A stretch of 6,071 nt of DNA. It comes from RHKX01 sp035695265. Lineage in GTDB: Bacteria; Actinomycetota; Thermoleophilia; Solirubrobacterales; 70-9. The number at the start of each line of letters is the position of its first letter. Within the stretch, counting starts at the first letter, position 1. The stretch is from assembly GCA_035695265.1 (NCBI GenBank), contig DASSEM010000178.1, positions 1-6,071 on the forward strand, read 5' to 3'. Below the pieces are notes generated by a model. That model worked only from the letters and a program-made list of their open reading frames with translations, was not told the origin of the DNA and did not search any database. This document shows positions 1 through 5,368 of the stretch, in pieces. The translations under genes and the position numbers were made by a program.

Positions 1-714
1 CTGAAGCTGGAGAACACCCAGCTCAGCCAGCTCGGCAAGGCCCGCCGCGTCGTCGTCAGCAAGGACACGACGACGATCATCGACGGCGCCGGCGAGAAGG
101 CGCAGATCGAGGGCCGGATCGGTCAGATCCGCTCCGAGATCGAGAACACCGACTCCGACTTCGATCGGGAGAAGCTCCAGGAGCGTCTCGCGAAGCTGGC
201 GGGCGGTGTCGCGGTCGTCAAGGTCGGCGCTGCCACCGAGACCGAGATGAAGGAGAAGAAGCATCGCGTCGAGGACGCGCTGCAGGCCACCCGGGCAGCC
301 CTCGAGGAGGGCATCGTTCCCGGCGGCGGCGTCGCTCTCCTCAACGCCCAGGACTCGGTCGACGTGAAGGGGCTCGATTCCGACGAGTCGACCGGCGCGG
401 AGATCATCCGCCGGGCGCTCGAGGAGCCGCTCCGTCAGATCGCCGAGAACTCGGGATTCGAGGGCTCGGTCGTCGTCAACAAGGTGCGCGACATGAAGGC
501 CGGAGAGGGCCTGAACGCCGGCACCGGCGAGTACGGCGACCTGATCAAGGACGGCGTCATCGACCCGACCATGGTGACGCGCTCGGCGCTGCAGAACGCG
601 GCTTCGATCGCCAAGAACATCCTCACCACCGAGTGCATCGTGGCCGAGCCGCCGGAGGAAGCGGCGGCCGGCGGGATGCCCGGCGGCATGCCCGACATGG
701 GCGGGATGATGTAG
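1..714 (+). CDS. groL: Chaperonin GroEL (Hsp60), C-terminal part, 5' end outside window
   Basis: This is the C-terminal 237 residues of a GroEL subunit, the ATP-driven cytosolic folding chamber that works with GroES. The frame is open from base 1, so the start lies outside the window; compared with the usual length of about 540 residues, roughly the first 300 are missing. Visible landmarks are the end of the apical domain and the descending intermediate domain (KARRVVVSKDTTTIIDGAG, residues 13-31), the VEDALQATRAALEEGIVPGGG segment (90-110) whose Asp92 corresponds to the ATP-hydrolysis Asp398 of E. coli GroEL, the NAGTGEYGD loop (172-180), and the DPTMVTRSALQNAASIA equatorial stretch (188-204) with the nucleotide-contacting Asp. 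It ends in a Gly/Met tail (GGMPGGMPDMGGMM), as in canonical GroEL. The stop is TAG at 712-714. No groES is seen here, so whether this is the groES-linked or the solitary actinobacterial paralogue cannot be told. Identification is secure. Confidence 0.97.
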   Translation: MKLENTQLSQLGKARRVVVSKDTTTIIDGAGEKAQIEGRIGQIRSEIENTDSDFDREKLQERLAKLAGGVAVVKVGAATETEMKEKKHRVEDALQATRAALEEGIVPGGGVALLNAQDSVDVKGLDSDESTGAEIIRRALEEPLRQIAENSGFEGSVVVNKVRDMKAGEGLNAGTGEYGDLIKDGVIDPTMVTRSALQNAASIAKNILTTECIVAEPPEEAAAGGMPGGMPDMGGMM

Positions 715-733
715 GGAGTCCCGCGGGACTCTC
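714..733 (+). other. Hairpin 1 in the groEL 3' region
   Basis: GAGTCCCGCGGGACTC (716-731) is a perfect 16-nt palindrome. As RNA it forms a 6-bp stem (716-721 with 726-731) and a CGCG loop. It extends by a G715-U732 wobble and a G714-C733 pair to 8 bp, beginning on the last base of the groEL stop codon. As DNA it could equally be a dyad for a protein, but its position directly after the stop favours an RNA role such as mRNA 3'-end protection or assistance to termination. The structure is read from the sequence; the role is inferred. Confidence 0.6.
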
Positions 734-753
734 GCGGCCGGTTCGCCGGCCGC
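734..753 (+). other. Hairpin 2 in the groEL 3' region (TTCG loop)
   Basis: GCGGCCGG (734-741) pairs perfectly with CCGGCCGC (746-753) around a TTCG tetraloop. It has the same size as the preceding hairpin (8 bp plus 4-nt loop) and starts at the very next base, so the two stems could stack coaxially. The closing pair is G-C, not the C-G of the extra-stable cUUCGg loop. There is no U tract behind it, so it is not a textbook intrinsic terminator by itself. Confidence 0.6.
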
Positions 754-760
754 ACCGCTT

Positions 761-798
761 ACGAGAAGGGCCCGGGAGCGATCCCGGGCCCTTCTCGT
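761..798 (+). terminator. Strong 17-bp hairpin, probable groEL terminator
   Basis: Bases 761-777 (ACGAGAAGGGCCCGGGA) are exactly complementary to 782-798, giving a 17-bp stem without mismatch and a GCGA loop, which fits the stable GNRA class. It lies 47 nt after the groEL stop and 60 nt before the next gene. The downstream side (TTCTCG) is not a run of U, but U-poor hairpin terminators are commonly proposed in high-GC actinobacteria. The left arm is A/G-rich at its foot and the right arm ends in CTTCTCGT, so on the minus strand it is similarly structured and could work in both directions. Confidence 0.8.
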
Positions 799-857
799 TC
801 TCGCGATCGGGCCGCTGCGGGGCTCAAGCCCGGCCTCCATTTCTGCCGATGTAGCCG

Positions 858-1913
858 GTGATGGGACCGGATCGGTCGATCGCGCGCCTGCGCACCCGCC
901 TCGGTGCCGGCTCCGAGCGCGAGCTGGCGGCGTCGCTGCTCGCCGCGATTGCGGTCTTCGGCGCCGCATTCGGGCTCCTCACCTACCTGCTTCCTCATCC
1001 GGACGGCACCGACTTCGTCGCGCCCACGATCGCCTTCGTCACCTCGATCGCCTTCGGGGTCCTGCTCTGGCTGCGCCGGCGGACCGCGCCCTGGTGGGCG
1101 ATCGGGACGGTGGTCGCCCTCGGGTCGGTCGTCGTCACGATCGCGATGATCTCGGTGCCGGGCCGCTCGGCCGCCTACGTCACCTACTTCGTCTGGCTCG
1201 GGATCTTCGCCTTCTACTTCCTCCCGGCGCGCTGGGCGCTGCTCCAGATCGCATGGATCGCGGTCCTCTACGCGGTCGCCGTCGTCCTCGACGACCAGCC
1301 GGGGCCGGTCGAGCTCTGGGTCAGTGGAGTGGCGACGACGCTCGGCCTCGGCCTGCTCGTCTGGGCGCTGAGGACGCGGATCGCCGTGCTCGTCGACCGT
1401 CTCGACCAAGCCGCCCGCACCGATGAGCTCACCGGCCTGCCGAACCGCCGAGCGTTCGACGAGCGGCTCGCCGGCGAGCTCGCCCGGAGCGAGCGCTCCC
1501 GTGGCTCCGTCTCGCTGCTCGTCCTCGACCTCGACCGCTTCAAGGAGCTCAACGACACCGCCGGGCACCTGTTCGGCGACGACGCCCTGCGGGTCGTCGC
1601 GGGCGTCCTCCGCGCGAGCATCCGCGCCGGCGACTGGCCCGCCCGGATCGGCGGCGACGAGTTCGCAGTGGTCCTGCCGGGCGCCGGCGAGGCGGAGGCG
1701 ACGATGGTTGCCGAGCGCCTCCGGGCCGGGGTCTCCGACGCCTTCGCGAGCGCCGCCGTCCCGCTCGCCGCCAGCGTCGGCGGGGCGATGCGTTCGGGTG
1801 AGCGAATCGACGGCGAGGAGCTCCACAGCGAGGCCGACCGGGCGCTGTACGAGGCGAAGCGTCACGGCGGCGCGACCGTCTGCTTCCGCCCGCCGCTCGT
1901 GGCCGGTGTCTGA
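858..1913 (+). CDS. Membrane diguanylate cyclase (six TM helices plus GGDEF domain)
   Basis: The 351-residue protein is predicted to make the second messenger c-di-GMP from two GTP at the inner face of the membrane. The N-terminal half has about six hydrophobic helices (roughly 23-45, 54-72, 79-100, 106-122, 126-144, 151-171), with no PAS, HAMP or recognisable MASE signature that I can name; it is presumably the sensory part. A short linker leads to a complete GGDEF domain (about 186-345): DELTGLPNRRAF at 189-200, metal-binding Asp224 in DLDRFK, Asn232 and Asp233 in the substrate region, GHLFGDDAL at 236-244, and GGDEF at 265-269. RAGD at 256-259 lies exactly five residues before GGDEF, matching the RxxD inhibitory I-site, so product feedback is expected. 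There is no EAL domain. The start is bounded by an in-frame TAG at 852-854: GTG858 or the adjacent ATG861 are the first choices. No Shine-Dalgarno sequence is visible, so leaderless or weak initiation is possible. Confidence 0.94.
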   Translation: MMGPDRSIARLRTRLGAGSERELAASLLAAIAVFGAAFGLLTYLLPHPDGTDFVAPTIAFVTSIAFGVLLWLRRRTAPWWAIGTVVALGSVVVTIAMISVPGRSAAYVTYFVWLGIFAFYFLPARWALLQIAWIAVLYAVAVVLDDQPGPVELWVSGVATTLGLGLLVWALRTRIAVLVDRLDQAARTDELTGLPNRRAFDERLAGELARSERSRGSVSLLVLDLDRFKELNDTAGHLFGDDALRVVAGVLRASIRAGDWPARIGGDEFAVVLPGAGEAEATMVAERLRAGVSDAFASAAVPLAASVGGAMRSGERIDGEELHSEADRALYEAKRHGGATVCFRPPLVAGV

Positions 1914-1935
1914 GCGTCCGGACGGCCGGCGCTGC

Positions 1936-1940
1936 GAGGA
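1936..1940 (+). promoter_or_regulatory. Ribosome binding site of the acyltransferase gene
   Basis: GAGGA lies 7 nt before ATG1948. It fixes this start although the frame is open far upstream, inside the diguanylate cyclase gene. Confidence 0.7.
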
Positions 1941-1947
1941 TCGGGCG

Positions 1948-3201
1948 ATGGCTGACGCCGCGATCCCGCTCAGCGCCGAGGACAAGGCGATCCTCGACCT
2001 CGAGTGCGCTGCGATCGCCGGCCACACCTGCAAGGTCGTCGCGCTCGGCGGCGACGGCGTCGGGATCGAGGAGCTGCGGGGACGGATCGCCGCGCGGCTC
2101 CCGGCGGCACCGGAGCTCGGCCGGGCGCTCGGTGGGACGCCGGAGCGCCCCGCCTGGGTTCCGGCCCCCGGCTTCGACCTCGCCGAGCATGTCCGCCTGA
2201 GCGCGCTCGGCCCGGCCCCCGACCGGGCTGCGGTGCTCGCCGAGGTCGCCAGCCTCTTCGAGCAGCGGCTCGACCGCGACCGGCCGCTGTGGGCGATCGA
2301 CCTGATTCCCCGCCCCGCCGGGGGGTCGGTGCTCGTCTGGCGGATCCACCACGCCCTCGCCGACGGGACCGCGGCGATGCGGCTCGCGCGCGAGCTGCTG
2401 TGGGACCGAGACCGGGCCGGGCAGGCCGCGAGCCCGCCGCCGGCCCGCGAGCATCCCGACCATGAGCGCCGCCGCGCCCACCTCGCCGCCTTCATCGAGC
2501 GGGAGTTCGCCGGCTCGCTCCACCGCTCCCCGTTCGACGGCAGGGTCGGCGCGCGGCGCCGGGTCGCGCTCGCGCAGGTGCCGCTCGGCGAGCTTCACGA
2601 CGCCGCCAAGCGGCTGGCCGGGGCGACCCTGAACGATGCCGTGCTCGCCGTCGTCGCCGGGTCGCTACGGCGCTGGATCGAGGAACGCCACGGCTCGCTC
2701 GCGGACGTCCGCGTGCGCGTCCCGGTCAGCCTCCATCACGAGGGGGACGACGCCTCCAACCGCGACTCCTTCTTCTCGGTGCGGCTGCCGCTCGCGGTGC
2801 CCGATCCGGTCGAGCGGCTCCGGGCGGTGAACCGCGAGACGACGGTTCGCAAGCGGGCCCACGACGCCGAGCGGATCGAGGGGGCGGTCGCGGCGATCGG
2901 ACGGCGCTCGCCGCGGCTCGCCGCGCTGGTCGAGCGGATCGAGGCGAGCCCGCGCGAGTTCGCGGTCAGCGTCTCCAACGTGCCCGGCCCGCGACAGCCG
3001 GTGAGCGTCCTCGGCGCGCCGGTCGAGGAGCTCCACTCGATCGCCGAGATCGGCCTCCGCCACGGGTTGCGGGTCACCGCCGTCTCGCTCGCCGATCGCC
3101 TCTTCTTCGGCTTCAACGCCGACCCGGAGCTCGTCGAGGGCGTCGAGTCGATGGCGAGGGGCGTCGAGGTCGAGGCGGACGCCCTGATCGATTCCCGCTA
3201 A
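1948..3201 (+). CDS. Wax ester synthase/DGAT-like O-acyltransferase
   Basis: This 417-residue protein belongs to the bacterial WS/DGAT family, which transfers acyl groups from acyl-CoA to fatty alcohols or diacylglycerol to make wax esters or triacylglycerol, usually at the cytoplasmic membrane or lipid-droplet surface. Family landmarks appear in order: an N-terminal PLSAEDKAIL segment (7-16, the LSxxD signature), RPLWAIDLI (112-120), the catalytic HHxxxDG motif as HHALADG (134-140) with His135 as the expected base, ATLNDAVLAVVAGSLRRWI (226-244) with the conserved Asn-Asp pair, and SNVPGP (343-348). It is somewhat shorter than the roughly 450-480 residues of characterised members; the region after the HH motif (about 155-185) is a short, charged and Pro-rich linker. 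Substrate cannot be read from sequence. The start ATG1948 has a good ribosome site. It follows the cyclase gene by 34 nt on the same strand with no terminator between, so co-transcription is plausible. The stop TAA overlaps the stop of the convergent SDR gene. Confidence 0.92.
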   Translation: MADAAIPLSAEDKAILDLECAAIAGHTCKVVALGGDGVGIEELRGRIAARLPAAPELGRALGGTPERPAWVPAPGFDLAEHVRLSALGPAPDRAAVLAEVASLFEQRLDRDRPLWAIDLIPRPAGGSVLVWRIHHALADGTAAMRLARELLWDRDRAGQAASPPPAREHPDHERRRAHLAAFIEREFAGSLHRSPFDGRVGARRRVALAQVPLGELHDAAKRLAGATLNDAVLAVVAGSLRRWIEERHGSLADVRVRVPVSLHHEGDDASNRDSFFSVRLPLAVPDPVERLRAVNRETTVRKRAHDAERIEGAVAAIGRRSPRLAALVERIEASPREFAVSVSNVPGPRQPVSVLGAPVEELHSIAEIGLRHGLRVTAVSLADRLFFGFNADPELVEGVESMARGVEVEADALIDSR

Positions 3202-4067
3202 CGCCCCGCCAGCACCGCCGCCATCGCAGCCGGTTCGACGCCGAGCCCGCGGACGTCGGCGGTTCCGCGCTCGCTGACCATCGGCACCTCGAGCAGCTCC
3301 GCCTCCTCCCAGGTGGCGAAGGCGACGTCGCCGAAGATCCGCCGCAGCCAGATCAGCGCCGAGCGGACGAACGGCAGCGGGATGTGGATCGCGGGCCGCT
3401 CGCGGCCGGCGCTGGCGGCGATCAGCCGCGCCTGCTGCTCGTAGGTGAGCCGCTCGGGGCCGACGAGCTCGAAGCGGCCCGGCGGACGTTCGAGCGACGC
3501 GAGCACGGCGCGGGCTGCGTCGGTGGCCCAGATCGGCTCGTAGGCCGCGCGACCGCGGCCCGAGATCGGCAGCAGCGGCAACAGCGCCAGGCGGCGCATC
3601 CAGGTGACCCAGGTGTCACCCGGGTCGTAGATGATCGACGGCGCGAAGATCGTCGTCTCCAGCGGCGAGGAGCGGACGCGGGCCTCGGCCAGCGCCTTGG
3701 CGCGGAAGAAGCGGGTGCGCTGGAAGCTCGTCGCCCCGAGCGCGCTGAAGAAGATGAAGCGGCGGACGCCGATCCGCTCGGCTGCGGTGATCAGCCGGTG
3801 GGTGCCGAGCGCGGTGATCTCCTCGACCCGGCGCGGGGGCTGGTCGCGGATCGCGGCGGCGAGGTGGATCACGGTGTCGACGCCGCGGACCGCGTGGCGG
3901 AGGCCGCGCGGGTCGCCGAGGTCGGCCAGCGACAGCTGGACCCGGACCCGGTCGGCGCCGAGCCGTCGCGGGTCGCGGACCAGGCAGCGCACCTCGTGCC
4001 CGGAGTCGAGCAGCATCGGGAGGAGCGCCGAGCCCACCACGCCGGTTCCTCCGGTGAGCAGAATCAT
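3198..4067 (-). CDS. Atypical SDR / NmrA-like NAD(P)-binding protein (NDUFA9-like)
   Basis: This 289-residue soluble protein has a Rossmann fold of the extended/atypical short-chain dehydrogenase type. It opens with ILLTGGTGVVGSALL (2-16), the TGGTGxxG nucleotide motif. LVRDPRR (29-35) at the end of the second strand, with a basic residue, suggests NADP(H). DTVIHLAAA (64-72) and FIFFSALGA (104-112) follow, and then FFRAKALAEA (120-129). At the YxxxK position the Tyr is Phe (F120) while Lys124 and Ser108 remain, so classical dehydrogenase activity is doubtful. The C-terminus (about 253-287) resembles the NDUFA9-like subgroup of atypical SDRs, whose members include complex I accessory, quinone- or lipid-related and regulatory proteins. 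The true substrate is unknown. The start is the ATG at 4067-4065, just behind a G-rich stretch. The gene is divergent from the ferredoxin gene and convergent with the acyltransferase. Confidence 0.88.
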   Translation of the reverse strand: MILLTGGTGVVGSALLPMLLDSGHEVRCLVRDPRRLGADRVRVQLSLADLGDPRGLRHAVRGVDTVIHLAAAIRDQPPRRVEEITALGTHRLITAAERIGVRRFIFFSALGATSFQRTRFFRAKALAEARVRSSPLETTIFAPSIIYDPGDTWVTWMRRLALLPLLPISGRGRAAYEPIWATDAARAVLASLERPPGRFELVGPERLTYEQQARLIAASAGRERPAIHIPLPFVRSALIWLRRIFGDVAFATWEEAELLEVPMVSERGTADVRGLGVEPAAMAAVLAGR

Positions 4068-4069
4068 CC

Positions 4070-4080
4070 CCTCCCACCCT
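4070..4080 (-). promoter_or_regulatory. Purine-rich ribosome binding region of the SDR gene
   Basis: On the minus strand AGGGTGGGAGGGG directly precedes the ATG. The GGAGG core is only 2 nt from the start, closer than usual, while the upstream AGGG is at a more normal distance. It supports the 4067 start but does not single out one core. Confidence 0.5.
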
Positions 4081-4111
4081 ACCCACGCCGAGCCGGACCT
4101 CCGCCTGTCCG

Positions 4112-4117
4112 TACAAT
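4112..4117 (+). promoter_or_regulatory. fdxA: Candidate -10 box of the ferredoxin promoter
   Basis: TACAAT differs from TATAAT at one position and stands out in a G/C-rich intergenic region. Transcription would begin near 4123-4126 and give a leader of about 60 nt. No good TTGACA-like -35 is present at 16-18 bp upstream, so either an activator or a different sigma factor would be needed. This is a candidate only. The 118-nt region 4068-4185 must also hold the promoter of the divergent SDR gene, for which I see no clear box. Confidence 0.45.
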
Positions 4118-4168
4118 GGCGCTCGCCGCCACTTCCATCGCGGAGGGGCCCGCAACGAGAAACCGAAC

Positions 4169-4176
4169 GAGAGGGA
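4169..4176 (+). promoter_or_regulatory. fdxA: Ribosome binding site deciding the TTG start of the ferredoxin
   Basis: GAGAGGGA lies about 10 nt before TTG4186. There is no in-frame ATG or GTG near the conserved N-terminus of the ferredoxin, so this site and the family alignment together fix TTG as the start. Confidence 0.6.
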
Positions 4177-4185
4177 TTTCGAACC

Positions 4186-4449
4186 TTGACCTACGTCATC
4201 GCAGAGCCTTGCATCGGGGAGAAGGACAACTCCTGCGTCGAGGTCTGTCCGGTCGACTGCATCCATCCGACCCCCGACGAGCCGGACTACGAGGAGCACA
4301 AGCAGCTCTTCATCGACCCGGATGAGTGCATCGACTGCGACGCCTGCGTCGAGGCCTGCCCGGTGGACGCATGCTTCGCCGAGGACCAGCTTCCCGGTGA
4401 GTGGGCCCACTTCGCGCAGCTCAACGCCGACTACTTCGCCAACCAGTAG
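4186..4449 (+). CDS. fdxA: Seven-iron ferredoxin ([3Fe-4S][4Fe-4S])
   Basis: This 87-residue acidic electron carrier starts at TTG4186 to give MTYVIAEPC, which matches the N-termini of mycobacterial and Thermus ferredoxins. The cysteine pattern is C9-x7-C17-x3-C21P-x2-C25, then C48-x2-C51-x2-C54-x3-C58P, and C63. By correspondence with Azotobacter FdI, C9, C17 and C58 should hold the [3Fe-4S] cluster, and C21, C48, C51 and C54 the [4Fe-4S] cluster. The second Cys of the ancestral CxxC is Glu12, as expected for a three-iron site. The stretch between C25 and C48 has 22 residues, eight more than FdI or the mycobacterial proteins as I remember them, and is acidic and Pro-rich (HPTPDEPDYEEHKQ). 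The C-terminus is shorter than FdI (106 residues). The partner is not encoded nearby; typical partners in actinobacteria are cytochrome P450s and oxidoreductases. The end of the gene overlaps the likely start of the PAP2 gene. Confidence 0.95.
   Translation: MTYVIAEPCIGEKDNSCVEVCPVDCIHPTPDEPDYEEHKQLFIDPDECIDCDACVEACPVDACFAEDQLPGEWAHFAQLNADYFANQ
4381..4385 (+). promoter_or_regulatory. Possible ribosome binding site of the PAP2 gene inside fdxA
   Basis: GAGGA lies 11 nt before GTG4397 and is the best Shine-Dalgarno-like site ahead of the phosphatase frame. The sequence is also part of the ferredoxin codons Glu-Asp, so coincidence is possible. Confidence 0.35.
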
Positions 4450-5368
4450 CGGCGGCGGAAGTCGATCCGGCGCCGGCCGGGCGCGGCTGCCGGGGCCACT
4501 GGTCCTGCTCGCGCTGGCGAGCGGGATCGCGGTAATCGCGATCTACTTCCTCGTCGTCCGCACCTACTGGGGGCAGCGCCTCGACGAGCACGCCTTCGTC
4601 GGCCACGACTTCTTCACCTCGCGCGAGGCGCAGGCCGACAGCTTCCTGCGGATCGTCTCGATCGGCTCGCTGATCCTCGCGACGACCCTGGTCGCCGCGG
4701 TCGCTGCGATTCGCCGCCGGCCTCGGCTGGCGCTGCTCGCCGCCGCGTCGATCGCCGGCTCGATCCTCTGCACCGAAGTCCTCAAGCACGTGGTGCTCGA
4801 GCGGCCGCCGATCATCGTCTCGAACATCGTCGACAACTCCTACCCGTCCGGGCACACGACCATCGGCATGGGAGTTGCGGTCGCGGCGATGCTCGTCGTG
4901 CCGCGGCGGCTGCTGTGGCCGACCGCATTCGGCGCCGGGCTGTTCGGCTCGGCGTTCGGGGTCGCGGTCGTCGCCGCCGGCTGGCACCGGCCCAGCGACG
5001 CGGTCGGCGCCTTCTGCGTCGTGATCGCGGTAGCCGCGCTCTGCGCCGCGCTCGGCCACGCGTTCCCCGATCGCGCCGAAGCCGCCGCTCGGCACAGCAG
5101 GCGGCTGCCGCGGGTCCGGATCGGCACGACCGAGCTCGGACTGCTCGCCCTCGCCCTCGGCGGCCTCGGATTGTTCGCGCTCGCGGCGCTCAGCTACCGC
5201 GGGATCCCGTGGACGAGCACGAGTGCCGGTTTCCTGCTCTCGGCGGGCGCGATCGTCGTCCTCGCCGTGCTCGCGACGATGACGCTGGCGGGAGCGATGC
5301 TGGCGGCGGAGGGCCGGAGCGGCAGACTCAGCCGCCCGCTTGGACGACCGGCAGCTCGGTCCCGCTGA
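4397..5368 (+). CDS. PAP2-family membrane phosphatase
   Basis: This integral membrane protein of the PAP2 (type 2 phosphatidic acid phosphatase) superfamily likely removes phosphate from a lipid phosphate or polyprenyl diphosphate at the outer membrane face. Numbering from GTG4397 (323 residues), about eight hydrophobic helices are seen (33-54, 83-105, 111-133, 154-168, 173-194, 202-222, 246-267, 276-303). Active-site motifs are KHVVLERPP (130-138; K-x5-RP, one residue tighter than the textbook K-x6-RP), SYPSGHTT (148-155) and GWHRPSDAVGA (195-205; H197 and D201 of HxxxD). The Ser-Arg expected six to seven residues before that His is Ala-Val. The two C-terminal helices extend beyond the core domain. 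The start is uncertain: there is no ATG, GTG or TTG between the ferredoxin stop and the first helix, so initiation must lie inside fdxA (GTG4397, 53-nt overlap, or ATG4322) or use a rare CTG. Translational coupling to fdxA is likely. Confidence 0.9.
   Translation: MSGPTSRSSTPTTSPTSSGGGSRSGAGRARLPGPLVLLALASGIAVIAIYFLVVRTYWGQRLDEHAFVGHDFFTSREAQADSFLRIVSIGSLILATTLVAAVAAIRRRPRLALLAAASIAGSILCTEVLKHVVLERPPIIVSNIVDNSYPSGHTTIGMGVAVAAMLVVPRRLLWPTAFGAGLFGSAFGVAVVAAGWHRPSDAVGAFCVVIAVAALCAALGHAFPDRAEAAARHSRRLPRVRIGTTELGLLALALGGLGLFALAALSYRGIPWTSTSAGFLLSAGAIVVLAVLATMTLAGAMLAAEGRSGRLSRPLGRPAARSR

Noticed and set aside
819..834. Possible small hairpin GGGC-TCAA-GCCC before the cyclase gene
   Set aside because: Only 4 bp (820-823 with 828-831), expected often by chance in such GC-rich DNA; not enough for a regulatory call.
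633..854. Short plus-strand frame running from the groEL end through the hairpins
   Set aside because: It overlaps groEL in another frame, and its Arg/Gly-rich translation simply reads through the inverted repeats.
759..2495. Very long open frame on the minus strand (about 578 codons) opposite the cyclase and acyltransferase genes
   Set aside because: Its translation is low-complexity Arg/Ser/Ala/Pro-rich with no family motifs, as expected from the antisense of G/C-ending codons, while both plus-strand genes opposite it have full catalytic motifs.
1549..2598. Second long minus-strand open frame (about 349 codons)
   Set aside because: Arg-rich composition, no motif, and fully covered by recognised plus-strand genes; a codon-bias shadow.
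4068..4185. Search for a riboswitch or an operator dyad in the divergent intergenic region
   Set aside because: Apart from the TACAAT box and the two ribosome sites I see no strong dyad or known aptamer pattern; TTCGAA at 4178-4183 is too short to mean anything.
3384..4325. Plus-strand open frame of 313 codons opposite the SDR gene
   Set aside because: Charged, repetitive composition without motifs; the minus strand carries the recognisable Rossmann protein.
5319..5335. GCGGC / GCCGC inverted repeat around the mrp stop codon as a bidirectional terminator
   Set aside because: Five base pairs with a 7-nt loop, no T tract on either strand, and inside coding sequence; too weak to call.
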